Notes: generated by a model from the sequence alone, not told the origin. A DNA stretch of 64,000 bases from Flavobacteriales bacterium (GCA_019638085.1 JAHBUL010000011.1:62001-126000), one strand, 5' to 3'; positions 44,252 through 55,034 are shown, counted from the stretch's first letter. Program-made: numbers and translations.

Positions 44252-46450
44252 TTAACGATGCAACGGCAGCTCGATCACACGTGGCTCATCCGCACGTGAT
44301 ACCAGCTCCATCTCATTGATCAGCCGCGTGGCACCAAGATATTTGTCCATCACGAAGAGGACGTATCGGATATCCACGGAAATGTTCCGGCACTTGGCGG
44401 GGTCGAACAGAATATCGCTCATGGTACTTTCCCAGGTGCGGTCGAAGTTGATGCCGATGAGCTGGCCCTTGCCATTGAGCACGGGGCTACCGCTATTGCC
44501 TCCCGTGGTATGCAGCGAGGTAAGGAAACATACGGGGACGTCATCATCCATGGCATAGGGTCCGAAATCCTTGGCTTCATAGAGGTCGATCAACTTCTGA
44601 GGCACCACGAAGTCGGGATCGTTGGGATTGTTCTTCTCCATGATGCCTTGCAGCGTGGTGAACGGCTTGTAGATGATGCCATCGCGCGGCTCCGCTCCTT
44701 CCACCTTGCCGTAGCTGAGGCGCAGGGTGCTGTTGGCATCGGGCCACCAGGTCTTCTCGGGGAAGAGTTCCATCAGGCCGCGCGAATAGGTGCGCATGCC
44801 CGCATCCAAGCTATCGCTGATCTCGCTGTGCCTCGGCCTTACCTGATCGAAGAAGTTGGATGAAAAGGCTTTCACCAAGGTGTAGGCGGGATCCTTGGCC
44901 ATCTTTTTCGCCGTCTTGCCTGAGAAATGGTCGAGTGCCTTATACAGGCGCCCCGGATCGGTGAAAATGCTCTTGTCGAAGATGGCCTCGGCATAGCGAT
45001 CGGTGTTGCCACCATAGCGGCTATCGATCACGGCCAGTTCCTTGGGTGCCAAGCGGGGATCGGCGTGCTGGCGGTAGATGGGCAGCAAGGCTTTGAAAAC
45101 ATCCCGATCCACTGCAGGGATGTAGTTCTTGTAAAAACCTTCGGCCGCTTTCTTCAGCCGCTCCAGCTCAGCATCCAGCTTGCCCTCCTGCTTCAGCTCC
45201 GCGTGTTTAGTGATCAGCTTGGTGTAGCCTTCCGCGAAGCGTAGGAACTCCGGCCCTACGTAAACGAATTCCACAAAGAGTTCCCGAGCAACGGCATATG
45301 GAAGATATTCCCGATACAGTCCCGAGAGTTCGCCGAGCACTGTGGTGTACTCCGGCTTTCCGGCAGCCCGGCTAGTGAATTCCTGCTCCTGTGCAAGCTT
45401 CACATTGATGGCATCCAGTTCATTCAATCCGCGCACCTCTCCTATCCACTTCTTCCATCCGTTACTGATGCGGCTCTGCTTGCTGGCATACTGCAGCTTG
45501 GCATGTTCGCTGGAGAGCATGGCGGCATCGATCACCTTCAGGCTGGCGGTGCGCATCTCGATCCGCAGCGGGTCGATCACGTTCATCACTTGGTCCACGG
45601 CGAAGCTGGGCAGGTAGCGCTGGGTGCTCCCGGGGAAACCGAAGATCATGGCGTATTCCCCGGCCTGGGCACCACCCAAGGCGATGGGCAGGCTGTGCTT
45701 GGGCGTGTAGGGAACGTTCTCCGGTGCATATTCCGCAGCGTAGTTCTCCGGTGAAGCATAAATGCGGAACACACTGAAATCCCCGGTCTGGCGGGGCCAC
45801 ATCCAGTTATCGGTATCGCCACCGAACTTGCCGATGGCACTGGGCGGCGCAGCCACCATCCGCACATCGCGGAAGGTCTCGCTGATGATCAGGTACCAAC
45901 TGTTGCCGTAGTTGAACGGGCGCACCACACCGCTGTGGCTTGTTCCTTCCGTAGCTTCCTTGCTGATGGCCTCGCCCAACTCTCGCGCTGCTGCATCGCG
46001 CTCCGCCTCGGTCATTTCCGGCGTGAAGGCCGCCAGCATGCGTTCCGAAACATCCTCCATACGCACGATGAAGGTGGCCGATAGCCCGGGACTGGGCAGC
46101 TCATCTGCCAAGGTGGCCGCATTGAAGCCATCCCGCAGGTAGTTGTGCTCGAGGGAGCTGTGCTGCTGGATCACGCTGTAGCCGCAGTGATGGTTGGTGA
46201 GGATAAGCCCTTGTGTGCTCACCACCTCAGCCGTGCAACCGCCTCCGAAGAGCACCACGGCATCCTTGATCGAACTGGAGTTGATGCTGTAGATATCCTC
46301 AGCGGTGATCTGAAGGCCTGCCGTTCGCAGGTCTCCTTCGATGGCCTTCAGCAGCGTGGGGAGCCACATGCCCTCGTGTGCACGGAGCATAAAGGGCTGA
46401 AGGACCAAGGACAGGCAAAGAACAAGGACTGACGAACGGGAGCGGCTCAT
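44252..46450 (-). CDS. S46 dipeptidyl-peptidase, DPP11-like (acidic P1)
   Basis: A 732-residue periplasmic exopeptidase that removes dipeptides from peptides. The signal peptide ends near MLRAHEGMW. Catalytic His88 is in LTNHHCGYS and Ser653 in TTGGNSGSPVLNG. Arg671 in NFDRTWESTMSD lies 18 residues after the Ser, the same spacing as Arg673 to Ser655 in the P. gingivalis DPP11 enzyme. That Arg gives preference for Asp or Glu at P1, and DPP7 has Gly there. The start at 46450 is preferred because it gives the signal peptide. Confidence 0.92.
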   Translation of the reverse strand: MSRSRSSVLVLCLSLVLQPFMLRAHEGMWLPTLLKAIEGDLRTAGLQITAEDIYSINSSSIKDAVVLFGGGCTAEVVSTQGLILTNHHCGYSVIQQHSSLEHNYLRDGFNAATLADELPSPGLSATFIVRMEDVSERMLAAFTPEMTEAERDAAARELGEAISKEATEGTSHSGVVRPFNYGNSWYLIISETFRDVRMVAAPPSAIGKFGGDTDNWMWPRQTGDFSVFRIYASPENYAAEYAPENVPYTPKHSLPIALGGAQAGEYAMIFGFPGSTQRYLPSFAVDQVMNVIDPLRIEMRTASLKVIDAAMLSSEHAKLQYASKQSRISNGWKKWIGEVRGLNELDAINVKLAQEQEFTSRAAGKPEYTTVLGELSGLYREYLPYAVARELFVEFVYVGPEFLRFAEGYTKLITKHAELKQEGKLDAELERLKKAAEGFYKNYIPAVDRDVFKALLPIYRQHADPRLAPKELAVIDSRYGGNTDRYAEAIFDKSIFTDPGRLYKALDHFSGKTAKKMAKDPAYTLVKAFSSNFFDQVRPRHSEISDSLDAGMRTYSRGLMELFPEKTWWPDANSTLRLSYGKVEGAEPRDGIIYKPFTTLQGIMEKNNPNDPDFVVPQKLIDLYEAKDFGPYAMDDDVPVCFLTSLHTTGGNSGSPVLNGKGQLIGINFDRTWESTMSDILFDPAKCRNISVDIRYVLFVMDKYLGATRLINEMELVSRADEPRVIELPLHR

Positions 46451-46664
46451 GCAAAAGGACTTGAAGTATGGGGTGATCGCCCACTTGGAGATCGGGCGCG
46501 ACAAGATAGCCCTCTTCCTTAAGGTGGGTATACTGAAGTTGGAGCTTGACGGCGCGGAGGCCGGCCATCACCTTTGCTGTCACATCCTACGGTCCCGGCC
46601 TGTGTCCGATATACCCACAATGCCGCTGGCCGGTCGGCGCGGAACATCTGCTTAATTTCACGCC

Positions 46665-47042
46665 ATGGATACGCGCATGTACCGCCTTCAGCGGATGCTC
46701 CGATTAAAGCACCCCCAGTTCCGGAACCGGGAACCGCTGATCCTGCGCGACCATTTGGCCTTGGAACGGACGCGCCTGTCGAATGAGCGCACTTTGCTCA
46801 GCTACATCCGCTCCTCGCTGTACTTATTGATCGGCGGCATCGCCTTGATCCAGATCGAGGGTTATGGCGACCTGCGTTATGTAGGTTACTTGGCCCTGCT
46901 GCTCTGTGTGCTATTCGTGGTGGTCGGCTTCTTCCGGTTCTTCCGTTTACGCGATCAGTTGGACCGCTTCTATGTATTCGGCCAGCGTGTGGAGGCACGC
47001 CGGCGCGCACAGGCATCGGACGGCGAGTCCGATGGTGCCTGA
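46665..47042 (+). CDS. DUF202 membrane protein
   Basis: A 125-residue protein with a basic N-terminus and two membrane segments (about 49-62 and 71-88). The DUF202 signature is LALERTRLSNERTLLSYIRS. Function unknown. TTAATTTCA ends 4 bases before the ATG and resembles other promoter-like sites in the window. It is 184 bases upstream of the giant adhesin and probably independent of it. Confidence 0.9.
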   Translation: MDTRMYRLQRMLRLKHPQFRNREPLILRDHLALERTRLSNERTLLSYIRSSLYLLIGGIALIQIEGYGDLRYVGYLALLLCVLFVVVGFFRFFRLRDQLDRFYVFGQRVEARRRAQASDGESDGA

Positions 47043-47226
47043 AAGTGTGCATGCCCGCCGATACGCGCAGTTGATCGGCCTCCCCTCGGCACCGCGACCA
47101 GACGTTTCATCGATAGGAAAATCATGTTCGTGGAGGCCATGTGCTGAAACCAGCTACGTGATTCACCGTAATGAGGGGCGACGAAACCAACTTTCATTCA
47201 GCCTACGCTCCAATAGGCATCGACGA

Positions 47227-50200
47227 ATGACCATACCCCCTTGGCCTACACATACCCTTCCCTTCTCTCTGGTCCTTCTATTGGGCCTGGGTACACATAG
47301 CGACGGATTGAAGGCCCAGCCCGTTCCGTTCGATTGGCACTCCGCTGCCATAGCGAACAACATCTCTGGTGATGATGTGCGGGATATTGCGGTGGACACG
47401 GTGAACAACTTCATCTATGCCGTGGGTGTGGTCCATGGCAACGGACCATACGGCCTTCAAGCCTACAATGGCATACCTCCGCTGCTACAAACTCCCCGGC
47501 GTGATGGCTTCCTGATGAAGCTCAACCTGGATGGCTCCCCCGTGTGGGCCAAGACCTTGGGAGGCACCGGTTCCGACGAACTGAATGCCGTGGCCATCGG
47601 TCCCGATGGGAACATCTACGTTACCGGGTCCTATCAGAACAGTTTAAGCCTTACCGGCGTGTTGAATGCCGTTTTCAATCTGGGCTCTGCAGGAGGAAGC
47701 GACATCCTGGTGGCCTCGTACGCGCCCTCTGATGGTTCCTTGAACTGGATCAAAGCAGTTTCGGGGAGCTACGGCAATGATCGCGGCACCGGCATTGTCG
47801 CCTTGCCCTCAGGCGTTTTCATTACCGGAGATTATCGCCGACAGATCTATTTCAACGGCAGCAGCAACTCCGTTGGAGAGATCCATAACAGCCAAAACGT
47901 CTTCATTGCCAAGTACAGCCTGAGCGGGACGTTCATGGCCAGTTGCAGCGGGGGAACGAACAATGACGACTTCGCAGGGAAACTGGCCACCGACGGCACC
48001 CATATCTACACCACTGGCATCTTCAATGACGGTGTGGAGGCTCGTTGGCGCAATCCGAATTCTTCACTGGTCGTGCAATGGAACAACTTGGCCACCTCGA
48101 ACAACGCTTTTGTGCTCAGCGTCAATTCCTCTTGCGTACTGAATTGGGCGAACTACATGTTGAATCCAGTAGGTTCGGACCTCACTGTGGGGGCCATTGC
48201 TGCTGGAGCCGGAGCCTGCGGCAAGATCTACATCGCCGGTGCCACGCACAACAATAGCATTTTCCCTTCCAACGGAACTACGACCCTCCCCGGAAACCCG
48301 CACGACTTCCTGTTCTTGGCCGCCTTGAATAAGACCAACGGGAACACGGCTTGGCTTCGCACTGCCACTGGTCCGGTAAACCATGCGAATACGGGCTTGG
48401 ACCTGGATATTGGCCCGAAGGGTGAAGTGTATCTCGCAGGCACCTACACCAGCCAGATCACATGGGACGACGGAACCACAGCGAGCGGTACCTCGGGAAA
48501 GGAAATGTTCGCTGCCCGGTTCACTTCCTATGGCGAGCGGGAGTGGTTCCTGCCGATCACCGGCGCGAATGATGATGTGCTGCAAGCGGTTGCAGCAGGA
48601 AAGAACGGTGCACTCTTCGTGGGCGGCTATGCAAATACGAACGACCTTCTTCTGGGGCGCGTATCCGATACGGGTACTTCGCTGTGGCCCACGAACCCAT
48701 CCAATTTCAAACTCCCCGCCTCGCATTGCACATCGCTAGGTCCCTTGGATCTGCATTCACTCTTGGTGCCCTTGCATGGTGGAAATGCCGTGGCCGTCAC
48801 CGCTCAAGTGGGACTCTCCAACATCGCCGGTGCTCTTGGCGTGCCTGATGGCGCGGGAACCGAGTTCAGCTCCAACGGTGCTTCACTCACCGTGGACCTG
48901 GGTGAAGAACTGGATACCGGGGGCACGGTACAACTCATCTGGCGAAAGTCCACCGGCGCATCAGGAACCGCTATTCCCAAGGTGGAAGTTTCAGCGGACG
49001 GCCTAACATGGACCACCGTGCCGACCCCTCCCACCACCACGACCGAAACTTTTGCCGGAGGGAACTTCGTGTTGCCTATCGCCACACGTTACGTCCGCGT
49101 GCAGAAAGACGATGCCATCAGTACCACCGCCTTCGTTCTTGATGCCTTCCAATTCAAGACCGGTGCACTCACTGGTGGCACATGGAGCGGCCCCGGCGTT
49201 TCAGGTTCCACATTCTACCCGGCCGGCCTTATCGGCCCGCAGGTCATCACCTACACGGTTTCCTGCTACAGCACCACCAAGGTGATCCAGATAGACCCTC
49301 CATCAGTGGGCGGAACATTGAGCGGAGGAGGTAGCGCCTGCCTCGGGACGGAAATGGAATTATCCCTCACGGGTAATATGGGAAATACAATCATCTGGAA
49401 TGTGAGCACCGATGGTGGCAGCACCTGGTCCGAGGACACCACGGGGCAAGCCACCTATAATGTTCCGGCCATGCTCACGGCCACCCGGGTGCGGGTCCGC
49501 TCCATCAGTGGAAGCTGTGCCGCCGCCATAAGTAACACGGTGCAGGTGGTGGCTGCGGACAATACCGCCCCGGTCCTTGCCGGCTGCCCGGGGAACATCA
49601 CCGTGTACACACCGGCCAACGGCTGTACCGCCACGGTGAATTACACTCTGCCCACCGCAACTGACAATTGCCCCGGCACGCTGAGCATTGTGCCATCGGA
49701 TCCCGCGCATGCATCCGGCGAGCAATTCCCGGTGGGGAATACCGCAGTGACCATAAACGCATCGGACAGCTTTGGGAACGTGTCCAGTTGCAGCTTCACC
49801 ATAACAGTTGTCGATACGATAAGGCCGAGCATATCCTGTCCGCCAGCGGTAACGGTGAGCACCACTACCGGTTGCGCGGCTACCGGCGTAGTACTGGGGA
49901 CACCGGTCACCAACGACAACTGTGGCCCGATCACCATGACGAACAATGCTCCTGCTGCATTCCCATTAGGGATCACCCATGTGGTGTGGACCGCCACGGA
50001 TGCCAGCGGGAACAGCCGAACATGTATACAGCAGGTAACCGTAACGGACAACACGCCACCCAGCATTACCTGCCCTGCGGACAAGAGCACTTCGGCCAAT
50101 GCCGGCTGTACCGCAACGGGCGTAAACCTTGGAACTCCGGTGACCGCGGACAATTGCGCGATCGCCTCCGTGACGAACAATTCAACATCCTCCTACACCT

Positions 50201-53200
50201 TGGGGATCACAACGGTGACGTGGACCGTAACGGATAATTCCGGGAACAGCAGCACTTGCACGCAACGCATCACGGTGATCGACATCACGCCGCCGACGCT
50301 GAGTTGTCCTGCGGCCATTCAGGTGGCGGCCAACAACGGCTGCGCTGCAACCGGGGTGGACCTTGGCCAGCCCGTAGCCACGGACAACTGCGAGGTGACC
50401 TCGCTGACGAACGACGCTCCTGCCGCCTTCCCACTTGGAACGACCACCATAACATGGACCGCGACGGATGCCGGCGGCAATGTGATCACCTGTGCACAAA
50501 CCGTGACCGTTACGGATACTACCACACCCACGATAGCCTGCCCTGCGAACGTGCAGGCCACGACCAACAGCGGTTGTACAGCCACTGGTGTAGACTTGGG
50601 AACACCTGTAGCAAGCGACAACTGTGCTGGTGTGTCCGTAACGAACAATGCCCCTTCAGCCTTCCCGATAGGAAGCACCGAAGTGATCTGGACCGCCACC
50701 GATGCCAGCGGGAACACGGCAACCTGCACGCAGACCGTGACGGTGACGGACAATGTCCTTCCCTCCATCGCATGCCCTCCAACTGTTCAAGTCTACGTGA
50801 ATGCCGGTTGTACGGCTACGGCGGTGGACTTGGGAACGCCTACCGCCACCGATAACTGCACTGGCGTTACCGTGACCAATGATGCGCCGGCCATCTTCCC
50901 GATCGGTAGTACCACTGTTACGTGGACAGCAACGGATGCAAGTGGCAACACCGCAACATGCGCACAAACGGTGACGGTGACCGACGTGATCGCACCGTTG
51001 ATCAGCGGTCCTGCAGCTGTGCAAATAGCTACCAATGCGGGTTGCACCGCTACCGGCGTGGACCTGGGCACACCCGACTACAGTGATAATTGCACGGGCA
51101 CTACGATCAGCAATGACGCTCCTTCCGCCTTCCCCTTGGGAATCACCACGGTGACCTGGACGGCCACCGATGCCAGCGGGAACAGCGCCACCTCCAGCCA
51201 GACCGTAACGGTGATCGATCAAACGGACCCTGTTGCCATTTGCCAAGAGGCCACCGTGAACGTGGATGCAACGGGATGGGCACATGTGACCACGGACGTG
51301 ATCGACAATGGAAGCTGGGACAATTGCAGCGTGGCTTCGATGAGCGTGGTACCCGCGGACTTCAACACGTTGGGAGATCATACGGTCACCCTTACGGTGG
51401 TGGATGCGGCGGGGAACAGCAGCTCCTGCACGACACTTGTTCACGTAGTGGACAACGCTCCGCCCACGGCCATCTGCTCCGACCTCACCGTCCACTTGGA
51501 TCCTTCCGGGGAAGCATCCATCGATGCACAGGAATTGGATGGCGGCAGCACGGATAACGGCAGCATCGTAGCCTACGATGCAAGCACAACACAGTTCACT
51601 TGTGCGGACATCGGCACATTCGCTGACACGCTTTTCGTGACCGACAACGGAGGCAACACCAGCTTTTGCATCGCACAGGTCACCGTGCTGGATACCGTAG
51701 CACCGCAGGCACAGGGGCAGAGCATCGATGCATTCCTCAATGCTTCCGGCGAGGCAACTATCGCTGCCAGCGAACTAGACAACGGCAGTAACGATGCCTG
51801 TGGGCCGCTCACCTTCAGTGCTTCAAACACCACGTTCACGTGCGCGGACATCGGTATCGTGGACCTCCTGCTCACGGTGGCGGATGCGAGTGGCAACAGC
51901 TCCACTGCCAGCACACAGGTTACCGTACAAGACACCATCGCCCCCGTGTCGCTGTGTCAATCCGCAACGGCCTATCTGGATGCGAACGGCTTCACATCCA
52001 TTTCAGCTTCGGATGTGGATGCGGGCAGCACGGACAACTGCGCCATCGGCACGCGCGAGGTAGTGCCGTCGGTGCTGCAAGGTGCTGGCGACCATGCCGT
52101 ACAACTGTTCATCACCGATGGTTCGGGCAACAGCCACTCCTGCACGGCAGTGGTCACTGTGCTGGATACGATCGCACCCGTAGCGCTCTGCCGGGACACG
52201 CTTCTTCAACTCGGCTCTTCCGGCACGGCCACCCTCTATGCGATGGACCTGGACGGCGGATCCAGCGACAACGACAGCATCACCCATTGGGCCGCCAGCC
52301 AGTTGGTTTTCGGCTGCGCCGATCTTGGGGTGAACAGCGACACGCTCTTTGTGACCGACGGCAGTGGCAACACCTCCTTCTGTATCTCCACCGTTACGGT
52401 GATGGATCCCAACCCGGTGAATGCCGGAGCGGATAGCACTGCGGACTTCTGCAACGTGGGTGCCTCCACATCGCTATTCCCTTACGTGGGCCCTGATGGA
52501 CAAGCTGGAGGCAGTTGGTGGTTCCAAGGCCAACCCGTTCCCGGGGAGTTCGATCCGGCGGTGGATGCACCGGGAGCCTATCTCTACACGGTGACCAACA
52601 CCAGTGGCTGCCTTGTGGACAGCGCAATAGTGACCACCGTGATCCATACCACGGCCGATCCCGGACAGGATACCAGCATCACGGTCTGCTGTAATGACGC
52701 CACCCTATCTCTCATCACCCTCTTGCCGGGCGCCGATCCCGGTGGGGTCTGGAGCAACGGAACCGGCCTATTTGATCCGGCCATGGCTGGTTCTGGCCAG
52801 GTGCTTTACACGGTGGATGGCCCGGTCGGATGCCCATCGGCCACGGCCACTGTCTCCATCCTTGTGAATGCGGCACCCGATGCGGGTACGGGAAGCAGCT
52901 TGACGCTCTGCACGGTTGCTGATCCAGTAAGCCTCTTCTCCGCCTTACAGGGAAACCCGGATGCAAGTGGACAATGGACGGACCCGAGCGGCCAGGCCAT
53001 CAGCGAGGTCTTCGACCCGGCCACGATGGGCGCAGGTGCCTACACGTATACCGTGAGCGGCATGGCCCCCTGTTCACAAGCAAGCAGCGTGGTGATCATT
53101 GCGTTGACCTCACAGCCTTCCGCGGCGTGGAGCACACCGGACCCGATCTGTTCCTCCGCTGCTGCGATCGATCTTAATGCACTCGTTACCGGAGTGGCCG

Positions 53201-54114
53201 GTGGCACATGGAGCGGTCCGGGAATAACGGCTGGAAGCGCGCAGTTCGATCCCGGAAGCCTACCCCTACAGGGAGCATCAACCCTGTTCGACATCACTTA
53301 CACCGCATCGGAGAATGGATGTGACGCCAGTACCACGGGCCCTATCACCGTGCTGGCAGCCCCCGTTGCAGATGCGGGTGATGACCACTCCGCTTGCGGC
53401 CTTACTGCAATTCTGAACGCTTCCCTTGACTTCGGCACAGGACACTGGAGCGCCGGCAGCGACGTGGTCTTCAGTGACGTGAATGCCTCGGACGCAGTGG
53501 CCCACGTAACGGCACCGGGCAGTTATGAAATGCACTGGACCGTCACCAATGGCCAATGCAGCAATTCCGATCCCGTGCTTGTGACCTTCCACGTGCCTGA
53601 ACAACTGGGCGAAGTGGATGCTGGTCCGGATGAGAGCTGGAACATCAAGCGCGACTCCCAACTACAGGGTGTTGCCGAGGGTGCCACGGAAACGCGCTGG
53701 ACACTGCTTGGCGGATCGGGGTACATCCACGACCCGGCGGCACTTGCCACTGCAGTAAGCGACCTGGCGATCGGTGCCAACACCTTCATGCTCAGTGCGC
53801 GCGTTGGCGTGTGTCCTTTCAAAATGGATACGGTGGTGCTGGTGATCCGTGACTTCTTCATCCCCTCCGGCTACTCGCCCAATGGCGATGGCGTGAACGA
53901 CAACTTCGAGATCATCGGCATCGATGTGTACCGCGACAATGAACTCACGGTCTTCAACCGCTGGGGGCAGGTGGTGTACCAGGCCGTGGGCTATGCCAAC
54001 CAATGGAACGGACAGGCCAACAACGGTTCGCCGCTCATGGACGACACCTACTTCTATGTGCTGAAGTTCAACGAGGACGCCACGTATAACGGACAGGTGA
54101 TCATCAAGCGATGA
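47227..54114 (+). CDS. Giant HYR-repeat surface protein with T9SS type B sorting domain
   Basis: A 2295-residue secreted protein. The signal peptide ends near DGLKAQPVPF. Residues 30-490 form a beta-propeller of SBBP-like repeats (GGTGSDELNAVAIGPDGNIY). A galactose-binding-like segment follows at about 530-650. Residues 777-1410 hold HYR repeats (CPANVQATTNSGCTATGVDL, WTATDASGNTATCTQTVTV). Next come related FTCADIG repeats, WSGPGI-type Ig-like segments and a T9SS type B domain (IPSGYSPNGDGVNDNFEI, TVFNRWGQVVYQ). It is predicted to be displayed on the surface as a long adhesive stalk. The frame is open back to 46906, but only the ATG at 47227 gives a signal peptide. Its stop overlaps the PorP/SprF start by 4 bases. 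Confidence 0.93.
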   Translation: MTIPPWPTHTLPFSLVLLLGLGTHSDGLKAQPVPFDWHSAAIANNISGDDVRDIAVDTVNNFIYAVGVVHGNGPYGLQAYNGIPPLLQTPRRDGFLMKLNLDGSPVWAKTLGGTGSDELNAVAIGPDGNIYVTGSYQNSLSLTGVLNAVFNLGSAGGSDILVASYAPSDGSLNWIKAVSGSYGNDRGTGIVALPSGVFITGDYRRQIYFNGSSNSVGEIHNSQNVFIAKYSLSGTFMASCSGGTNNDDFAGKLATDGTHIYTTGIFNDGVEARWRNPNSSLVVQWNNLATSNNAFVLSVNSSCVLNWANYMLNPVGSDLTVGAIAAGAGACGKIYIAGATHNNSIFPSNGTTTLPGNPHDFLFLAALNKTNGNTAWLRTATGPVNHANTGLDLDIGPKGEVYLAGTYTSQITWDDGTTASGTSGKEMFAARFTSYGEREWFLPITGANDDVLQAVAAGKNGALFVGGYANTNDLLLGRVSDTGTSLWPTNPSNFKLPASHCTSLGPLDLHSLLVPLHGGNAVAVTAQVGLSNIAGALGVPDGAGTEFSSNGASLTVDLGEELDTGGTVQLIWRKSTGASGTAIPKVEVSADGLTWTTVPTPPTTTTETFAGGNFVLPIATRYVRVQKDDAISTTAFVLDAFQFKTGALTGGTWSGPGVSGSTFYPAGLIGPQVITYTVSCYSTTKVIQIDPPSVGGTLSGGGSACLGTEMELSLTGNMGNTIIWNVSTDGGSTWSEDTTGQATYNVPAMLTATRVRVRSISGSCAAAISNTVQVVAADNTAPVLAGCPGNITVYTPANGCTATVNYTLPTATDNCPGTLSIVPSDPAHASGEQFPVGNTAVTINASDSFGNVSSCSFTITVVDTIRPSISCPPAVTVSTTTGCAATGVVLGTPVTNDNCGPITMTNNAPAAFPLGITHVVWTATDASGNSRTCIQQVTVTDNTPPSITCPADKSTSANAGCTATGVNLGTPVTADNCAIASVTNNSTSSYTLGITTVTWTVTDNSGNSSTCTQRITVIDITPPTLSCPAAIQVAANNGCAATGVDLGQPVATDNCEVTSLTNDAPAAFPLGTTTITWTATDAGGNVITCAQTVTVTDTTTPTIACPANVQATTNSGCTATGVDLGTPVASDNCAGVSVTNNAPSAFPIGSTEVIWTATDASGNTATCTQTVTVTDNVLPSIACPPTVQVYVNAGCTATAVDLGTPTATDNCTGVTVTNDAPAIFPIGSTTVTWTATDASGNTATCAQTVTVTDVIAPLISGPAAVQIATNAGCTATGVDLGTPDYSDNCTGTTISNDAPSAFPLGITTVTWTATDASGNSATSSQTVTVIDQTDPVAICQEATVNVDATGWAHVTTDVIDNGSWDNCSVASMSVVPADFNTLGDHTVTLTVVDAAGNSSSCTTLVHVVDNAPPTAICSDLTVHLDPSGEASIDAQELDGGSTDNGSIVAYDASTTQFTCADIGTFADTLFVTDNGGNTSFCIAQVTVLDTVAPQAQGQSIDAFLNASGEATIAASELDNGSNDACGPLTFSASNTTFTCADIGIVDLLLTVADASGNSSTASTQVTVQDTIAPVSLCQSATAYLDANGFTSISASDVDAGSTDNCAIGTREVVPSVLQGAGDHAVQLFITDGSGNSHSCTAVVTVLDTIAPVALCRDTLLQLGSSGTATLYAMDLDGGSSDNDSITHWAASQLVFGCADLGVNSDTLFVTDGSGNTSFCISTVTVMDPNPVNAGADSTADFCNVGASTSLFPYVGPDGQAGGSWWFQGQPVPGEFDPAVDAPGAYLYTVTNTSGCLVDSAIVTTVIHTTADPGQDTSITVCCNDATLSLITLLPGADPGGVWSNGTGLFDPAMAGSGQVLYTVDGPVGCPSATATVSILVNAAPDAGTGSSLTLCTVADPVSLFSALQGNPDASGQWTDPSGQAISEVFDPATMGAGAYTYTVSGMAPCSQASSVVIIALTSQPSAAWSTPDPICSSAAAIDLNALVTGVAGGTWSGPGITAGSAQFDPGSLPLQGASTLFDITYTASENGCDASTTGPITVLAAPVADAGDDHSACGLTAILNASLDFGTGHWSAGSDVVFSDVNASDAVAHVTAPGSYEMHWTVTNGQCSNSDPVLVTFHVPEQLGEVDAGPDESWNIKRDSQLQGVAEGATETRWTLLGGSGYIHDPAALATAVSDLAIGANTFMLSARVGVCPFKMDTVVLVIRDFFIPSGYSPNGDGVNDNFEIIGIDVYRDNELTVFNRWGQVVYQAVGYANQWNGQANNGSPLMDDTYFYVLKFNEDATYNGQVIIKR
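49813..51450 (+). repeat. HYR coding repeats with exact 234-base period
   Basis: The Asp that opens each unit (DTIRP, DNTPP, DITPP, DTTTP, DNVLP, DVIAP, DQTDP) is at 49813, 50047, 50281, 50515, 50749, 50983 and 51217, so six successive spacings are exactly 234 bases (78 residues). Confidence 0.95.
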
Positions 54115-55034
54115 AACTGGAACGCTTCATATGGACATGTTGCACCTTGCTGCTTGCAGCGGTGACCTTCGGGCAGCATACACCGCTGACCACGCAGTAC
54201 CTCTTCAATGGCCTGCTGATCAATCCGGCGTATGCCGGTAGCCGTGAGGCACTCACGGCCACGCTCAGTTATCGCCACCAATGGGTCGGCTTCGAGGGCG
54301 CGCCCACCACACAGATCCTCAGCATCCATTCCCCGTTGAACGCGAAGAAAATAGCGCTGGGGCTGGTGGTGCATAACGACCGCATCGGCGTGAGCCGCGA
54401 GAGCGGCGTGATGAGCAACTACGCCTATCGCATGCGCTTGGGTAGCGGCAAGCTGGCCTTGGGTTTGGGTCTGGGCTTGAAGATGATGCAGGCGGATTGG
54501 ACGGCCGTGCGCACGGTAACACCCGGCGATGTGGAATTCGCGACGGACAGCCGCAGTGTACTGGAACCCAAGTTCAGCGCGGGTGCCTACTACTCCAATT
54601 CCCGCTGGTTCGCCGGGCTTTCGCTGCCGTACTTCCTGGGCCAAAGCCGCGACATCGGGAATGACCGCTGGGAAATGACCAAGATCGTGGATCAGTATCA
54701 GCCCATGCTCACGGCGGGCTATCTGCTGGAGGTGGACCGCGATATCAAATTGAAGCCTTCGGTGCTGATCCGGAAAGCGGGTGGTGAAGAGGCCCAGGCC
54801 GACCTCAACCTCAACATGATCTGGAAGGGCATGTTCTGGCTCGGTGCCAGCTACCGGACGGATGATGCCGTGTGCCTCTCGCTGCAAGTAATGCCGAACA
54901 AGCAATTCACCATCGGTTACTCGTACGACATGGCCACCAGCGCGATCAGTGGGTATCAGCACGGCACGCATGAGGTGATGCTGCAATATGAATTCGGCTT
55001 TGCGGTGAAGGCCAAGGACCCCCGCTACTTCTGA
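54111..55034 (+). CDS. PorP/SprF family T9SS outer-membrane protein
   Basis: A 307-residue barrel with a signal peptide (ends near VTFGQH) and the family start TTQYLFNGLLINPAYAGSRE. Later family features are LSYRHQWVGFEGAPTTQILS and the C-terminal HEVMLQYEFGF. It overlaps the giant adhesin in ATGA and the OmpA gene in TGATG, so translation is probably coupled. It is a different paralogue from the one at 13620. Confidence 0.93.
   Translation: MKLERFIWTCCTLLLAAVTFGQHTPLTTQYLFNGLLINPAYAGSREALTATLSYRHQWVGFEGAPTTQILSIHSPLNAKKIALGLVVHNDRIGVSRESGVMSNYAYRMRLGSGKLALGLGLGLKMMQADWTAVRTVTPGDVEFATDSRSVLEPKFSAGAYYSNSRWFAGLSLPYFLGQSRDIGNDRWEMTKIVDQYQPMLTAGYLLEVDRDIKLKPSVLIRKAGGEEAQADLNLNMIWKGMFWLGASYRTDDAVCLSLQVMPNKQFTIGYSYDMATSAISGYQHGTHEVMLQYEFGFAVKAKDPRYF

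Noticed and set aside
46906-47226. Upstream extension of the giant HYR protein
   Set aside because: It overlaps the DUF202 gene and has Arg/Ser-rich non-conserved residues. The ATG at 47227 starts a proper signal peptide.
49813-51450. Regular spacing suggestive of a CRISPR array
   Set aside because: The 234-base period lies in one reading frame of HYR domains. There are no short identical repeats or unique spacers.
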